Of a DNA stretch of 64,000 nt, positions 11,369 through 64,000 are shown piece after piece. The notes under the pieces are model-generated. The model was not told where the DNA came from and did no database searches. It saw only the letters and a program-made list of their open reading frames with translations. The position numbers and the translations under genes were made by a program. The stretch is from Monomorium pharaonis (Eukaryota > Arthropoda > Insecta > Hymenoptera > Formicidae): NCBI RefSeq assembly GCF_013373865.1, contig NC_050468.1, positions 23,144,774-23,208,773 of the forward strand. Reading direction: 5' to 3'. The number at the start of each line of letters is the position of its first letter. Position 1 is the stretch's first letter.

Positions 11369-12778
11369 AAAAGCATAATCTCATACGAGCGTTAGCGCGA
11401 TCCGCTCGAGATACGCCGGAAGTAAAGAGCCATCAAGGACTCCGAGTTCCGTTGAAGCGCGCGAGCGCAAACCCGATCTCGATCCGCGCTCAGCAAAAAG
11501 CGCGAACGAGAGAGAGCTGGGATCCGTCCGCGTACCACCTTTCTTTCCTCCCTTTTCTCCCCTTCAAGGAGGAAAGGGAGCCAGGCATGCTGGCCAGGTA
11601 GGTAACGGCGGGCGGTCGGCGAACCGGCTCGCGATCATACTCGTAGGTGCAACGCGCGCGGCGCATCGCGGGACGCGCGGCGCGGCGCGTCGCCGGCTCG
11701 CCGGGGCGCTGCAATCGACGGAGCAGTACGCCGCGTGCCGCCGAGCCGACAGCACCTCGTTGCCGTCGTCGTCGCCGTCACCGTCGTCGTCGCCGTCGTC
11801 GTCGGCTCCGGTCTATCGGTTAACGCGAAATTGTCCGCGCTCGAATCGCCCGTCTCGTTTTTACCGCGTTCGCGAAACCGCCCGTCCCCCTCCCCCTCCG
11901 TTTCCGCTCTCGCGCGGGGCGGGCGCCGCTCGCGTGGATTCTGCCGATCGGCGACCCTCGCGGATCGATCGGTGGTTGTACCGGTCGGTCGGAGCAGATC
12001 CGCGCATGCACGCGTGCACACAGATGGCCAGTCACCTGCCGTCAACCCGCGAGGGACGATGACGGAGCCTCCTCGGTCGCGTCGCGTCGCGATTTTGAAA
12101 AGTGGTGGCACCTCTCAGACAGTTCTCCTCCTCCGGTAGAATCTCCTCGCAAATTTCCTTCCGATATGCGCGATACACGTTGCCTTCCAGCCGCCGTCAA
12201 CGCACGAGGTAACATACTCCGGTACACGAAGGGAGGAGTTCACTCGAATCATCGCGACTTACGTCGCGCGATGTGACGTCAGGCACGCAGATTCGCGGGG
12301 TAATGCGCACGTTGCGCGAAATGTAAAAATAATTTCGAGCACCGGTAAAGGGCGAGCGAGAGGCGATCTCCCCGTGCGTCGCCGAGCCGTTGGCGCGTGC
12401 GCGCGCCAATTTTTCTCACCCACCGGCGGACGTTTCCGGTGACTCTCTCCTCTCCCCTTTCCCCCGCCTCGCCAACGGAACCCACGCTCGAAATTACACA
12501 GCGCGCCCGTTCTCTCGTTAATTGCACCGGGGTCGGCCGGATTTCGAGCCGACGATTCGAGCAAGTCGAACCGATCGTGCGGGCCCCGGAGTAAAAAGAA
12601 AGGAGAGAAAAAAAAGGTAAAAAGAACACAAGAGTGTAGAAAACAAGGAGCGCAGTCCAAATTCATTTCCCAGCCGGTGTTCCGCGCTAATGACGTCCTC
12701 GTGTTCCGCTGTTGCTGTGGGAAGAATTTTCCAATAAGCCTTCCGATAAGTTACGACCGCGAGAACAGAGTTTAAAAG
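11369..12778 (+). promoter_or_regulatory. CpG-rich island, probable promoter or 5' leader region
   Basis: This is the most GC- and CpG-dense part of the window, with open frames on both strands that are typical of stop-poor GC-rich DNA and carry no domain. It lies 2.3-3.7 kb upstream of coding exon 1 on the same strand. It includes GTC/GCC triplet repeats at 11759-11808 and possible donors such as CGAG|GTAACA near 12207. I infer that it contains a transcription start and perhaps a non-coding first exon for the gene at 15100. No TATA box or initiator can be assigned by eye. Confidence 0.4.
11759..11808. repeat. GTC/GCC triplet-rich tract
   Basis: Imperfect CGTCGTCGCCGT-type triplets, producing Val or Ser/Pro runs in the different frames. 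It explains the low-complexity open frames found here on both strands. Confidence 0.85.
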
Positions 12779-12920
12779 AAAAAGATTGTGTGCTGTGTCG
12801 TCAGAGTCTGCGCGCGCACGTCGACCTTGAACACTCAAAAATACTCCTGCATGATCCATTGAGTGCAGCCGGTTTAATTCGCGGTGCAGCATAACGAATC
12901 CGCGAGGTTCCCGCTGAAAA
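12779..12920 (+). repeat. dispersed direct repeat, copy 2
   Basis: Second copy of the segment at 11238-11368, identical over 51 bases (12807-12857). Immediately after the core the copies differ at two positions (CCCTTA versus CCATTG). These would be synonymous in a frame reading HDPLSAA, but upstream indels put the two copies out of frame with one another, so conserved coding is not supported. Confidence 0.85.
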
Positions 12921-14947
12921 ATGTCGATTTCTTTTTCGATCTCTCTTCCACAGCAAAGTTTCGAGACAGAGATCTCACTTTTTTTTTTACCGACGTGACG
13001 TGTTACAAAAGATTGACTATTTATTTATTTATTTGAATCCAGTGTGCTGCACTTTCTATATAAGAAATATTGCTCTCTAAGCATTATCTAAATATTGCTT
13101 TCTAAGAATTATGTCATAGTTAGATATTTGTTAAATAAATACTCACATTAACAATCGCAAATCTGATGCGCGGAGCAGAATAAAAGGAGAAGCTTCAGTG
13201 CGAAAAAGTCGAATTTACCAACGCGGTGTTCACTTTAACCAATACAAATACTTTAAAAAAAAGAACAAAAATAAAAATAACAATAACGCAATCAATAATT
13301 TATTCGCGGCGTCGAGATATCAAATAAATATCCCGCCAGGCCGGAAGTCGTCGCTCTCGCCGGTGCAATAACTCTCGCACGTAATCGTGCCAATAAAATT
13401 ATAAAACGACCACGATTAATCAACCCCCTCGGGGAGTTCCCCGCCGGAAACCTGCTCACCTTCGAAAGATCCGCGGTTCCCTGCCGGTTTCTTCCGCTCA
13501 CGTGGGAGCAGGACGATCCTTCCTCGTCCCCCTCCTCACTCCCTCCCTCTGGAAGCGAACGAGAGGGAGGGGGAGGCTCGTGCGAGCGGCGAGGATTCAG
13601 CGCGAGATAAATCGCGAGGACACCGCGGAATCTGGGTTCTCGCGGCGCGCGGCGCCTCGTTTATCGCGCGAGATGAATTATTGGCTTAATTAAGCGAGAC
13701 ACGGCCAGGAAGTACCTTACCTCCCCGAGGTCGCCTCACGTCGCCGGTCTCTCCCTGCGTGTGACTTTATAGTAATTTAGGATAGCGCGCTCTTACCTCG
13801 GCGATTACCTCGGCAATCCGGCTTCCGCATTAATGCGGGAAAAGTCTCCCTTGAAAATCCAGTACATCCAGTTCAAGGGGAAACGTTTCGCTTCCTTCCT
13901 GCGTTGTCACGCTGCACGCGTACTGAAAAAAAAAGAATTCTATTGTCGGAAACAAAAATTTTTCGGTACACCGGACAATAATTTGGTCAAAATATGACCG
14001 AAAGTTGATTGCGTCAATCTAATAAATGAATTCGTGAACGATTTTGCTTTCTCAAAATAAGATAAAACCTAGTGACGTGTATCTACATTCAGAGATACCC
14101 ATCAAAAACTTATTATTATTCATCTCAATTTTTTTTAATATTTAAAGGTTACAATTAAATTGTAATGTTGCAATAACAAACCATTTGAATTTAACGACAA
14201 GTTTCTGTATATCTAGATATAGGCACATGTCCATCGGTTACTGGGATGTTTATCTTGAATACATTTACACAAAAACATAGTAATGCCAACCAAATCTGTA
14301 CAAATATTTTCTTTAGCTTCAAGCAGGGACACAATGTTTTTCAGTACGATTACTTGTTTGTTATTGCTTCTTCGAACATGCACGCAACCGTATACGTTGC
14401 GCCAAACGTTTTCCACTTACCTTCAGCTTATCTCGAGCTAACATTTTACATTTTATGGCGGTGGACATATCGGGAAACTGGACGAACGTCGTTCGAGTAA
14501 TAGCTTCATTAAGATTTATTTAAGCGAAGTAATAATCGCCGTCGGACAGCGGCTGGGAATTCCACGGATTATTTGGCTGTCGATTCTTCTTCGGATCGAG
14601 CTCTCTTAATTTAACTCCCTTCAATTATCGCCGGAGTCTCTCCGATCGATCGACTTTTGCTCGTTCGTTTCATCCGTCGCCGGAATTTCACCAGCCCCAG
14701 AAATTTCATATATTTTATGGAAATACAATCGCGTCTGCCGACTGATCGTTACACGGTTCCACCTGGCTTTCAAAGATATCATGTTATTTTCAATATCATG
14801 TAAATGATCGCCCCGAATTCAAATTACCCTCGAAATCGCTCGTATGATCCAGTCTTCGAGTCGATTAATTTATGAACGGACATTTGTTAAGAGTTTTATT
14901 GGCAGATTTATTTACTGACCCCGACCGGCCAACTATTTCATTAACAG
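12921..14947. other. mixed upstream region between the CpG island and coding exon 1
   Basis: AT-rich sequence at 12960-13300 is followed by a CpG-rich patch at about 13300-13920, AT-rich DNA at 13930-14210 and moderately GC-rich DNA after 14520. The open frames are short and overlap on both strands. Part of this may be 5' UTR or the first intron if transcription begins in the island at 11.4-12.8 kb. Confidence 0.35.
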
Positions 14948-15099
14948 GTCGAGCGAGATATTACGGAATACCGTGAAACAAACGGATCGTTATATCGAAT
15001 TTCGTGGAGGAGCCGCGCAATAAAACACTGTGACGTAGCACCGAGACTCGCGTGCGATGTGAAATTTGTGTTTTCTCCACGTGTTCCACGGGGCGTCGG
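14948..15099 (+). other. probable 5' UTR of coding exon 1
   Basis: The sequence CTATTTCATTAACAG|GTCGAG is an acceptable 3' splice site with its AG at 14946-14947. If used, exon 1 carries a 152 base leader before the ATG at 15100. Several stop codons in the leader exclude coding upstream in most frames. A transcription start within or just before this stretch is the alternative. Confidence 0.35.
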
Positions 15100-63150
<48,051 letters not shown>

Positions 63151-63526
63151 GTGCGTTTAATTATCACATTCACGCCTCGTGTTTAGGCAACCCTTGACGC
63201 GTACGCCTCATTAAATCATCGCCATTTGCGAATCACGTCGACTCTTCGCGAAGGTTGAGGAAACCCCAGGCAATTGTTGCTTCTGGATCTTCGGTATAGA
63301 GATCCGATTTTATTAGAAAAGCCTCGCTTGAAAATCTTTAATGAGAGAAAAATATATAAACACAAAAAACTTAGGGAGTCGTTAACCATCGAAGCTATTC
63401 AGGCGATTTTCAGTAATGAGAAAGAAGTTTAAGTAAAGCCAAACCTTATTAAAAGGGACTTTAATGATCTTCCTTATTATGCTCAAAGCTACTTTTCTTA
63501 ATGTATTCTAGAAGATTTCCGAAGGG

Positions 63527-64000
63527 AAATTATAATTGAAAGAGGTTTTCTTCTCCATAATATCGTCTTACAATGTTATTGTAAGATCTTGTTCAAGATC
63601 TTTCATTATAATTCCTCTAAATACCTCAAACTGAAGCATTTAAAAATATTTATAAATGTCTCTTATAAGCAAAATTGTCTTATTCGATGGACACACAATT
63701 TAATCATAAAATATCTCTTATATATTTTAATATAAATATTACAGGATTTTCTTCTAATAGAAACTATGATTGAAAGAAGGGTTTTTTCTGTAATGTTATT
63801 GTATAATGTTATTATGATACATTTTTTATATTTGTTACTACATTTTTTATTATAATTCATACAAACATCTCAAACTAATTCTCTAAAATATTTTTGTCTT
63901 CTTTTTACGCAAAATTATCACATTCAGTAGATACACATTTAATCATGAGATATACATCTATTACTTTTCTTAATATATTATAATATTTTTTTTAAAAATT
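63527..64000. repeat. diverged tandem duplication, about 235 bp period
   Basis: About 63527-63762 and 63763-64000 share, in the same order: GAAAGA(A)G then GTTTTTTCT-like, CAATGTTATTGTA, CATTATAATTC, CTCAAACT, AAAATATTT, GCAAAATT, ACACA(A)TTTAATCAT and the end TACTTTTCTTAATATAT-like. A further trace of the same end is seen at about 63491. The array runs off the right edge inside intron 7. Confidence 0.7.
63567..63602. repeat. two adjacent short hairpins
   Basis: CTTACAAT/ATTGTAAG (63567-63585) overlaps the start of AAGATCTTG/CAAGATCTT (63583-63602), both perfect. They are lost or altered in the second tandem copy. Confidence 0.6.

Noticed and set aside
11635..12139. Frames of 134-158 codons on both strands
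   Set aside because: They overlap each other over the same CpG- and triplet-rich DNA, have low-complexity composition, and show no domain or splice partner.
12259..12892. Minus-strand frames of 116-135 codons with a hydrophobic start
   Set aside because: Several overlapping frames are open in GC-rich DNA. The hydrophobic part comes from a purine-rich stretch on the plus strand, and no domain is visible.
12712..12894. Possible conserved peptide SLRAHVDLEHSKILLHD shared by the two repeat copies
   Set aside because: Two differences after the core look synonymous, but indels upstream put the copies in different frames and the second copy is open only briefly. Coincidence is more likely.

Overview
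This window looks like nuclear DNA of an insect, most likely a hymenopteran and possibly an ant. That is inferred from the texture rather than from a marker gene: CpG-rich patches without CpG depletion alternate with very AT-rich spacers, pure CT/GA/GT microsatellites are long and frequent, several short terminal-inverted-repeat elements and one Helitron are present, and a gene with short exons is spread over tens of kilobases. No bacterial-style operon, rRNA, convincing tRNA or CRISPR array was seen.

The one gene I can build with confidence is on the + strand. Seven exons join in a continuous reading frame: 15100-15347, 47925-48033, 52996-53123, 59389-59787, 60193-60295, 60601-60792 and 62945-63150. 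All have AG acceptors and GT donors, and the exit phases (2,0,2,2,0,0,2) match at every junction. They give about 461 N-terminal residues, and the gene runs off the right edge. The protein is hydrophilic, rich in Ser, Arg, Asp and Gly, and shows no folded domain so far. It looks like the disordered N-terminus of a large intracellular signalling or scaffold protein. I do not recognise it securely; a Rho-GEF-type protein is only a weak guess. Intron 1 is 32.6 kb, introns 2 and 3 are 5.0 and 6.3 kb, and introns 4 and 5 are under 0.5 kb.

Layout. 1-11.2 kb is upstream intergenic or unannotated DNA with a TIR element (3228-3979), a small ORF with a signal-peptide-like start (4165-4323), a 22-23 bp tandem repeat and a non-autonomous Helitron (5685-6985) that carries a 760 bp minisatellite of 10 bp units. 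11.2-15.1 kb is CpG-rich and probably holds the promoter and 5' leader; it contains two copies of a ~130 bp segment sharing 51 identical bases. 15.35-47.92 kb is the giant first intron, with CpG-rich islands, a 122 bp (GT)n tract, a MITE, a diverged direct duplication, a perfect 20 bp palindrome and three notable fold-back hairpins (37.4, 38.3 and 42.3 kb). 48-59.4 kb holds introns 2 and 3 with further TIR elements, and 59.4-64 kb is the exon cluster ending in a diverged tandem duplication.

Most other open frames are short and arise in CpG-rich or simple-repeat DNA, so they are not annotated as genes.
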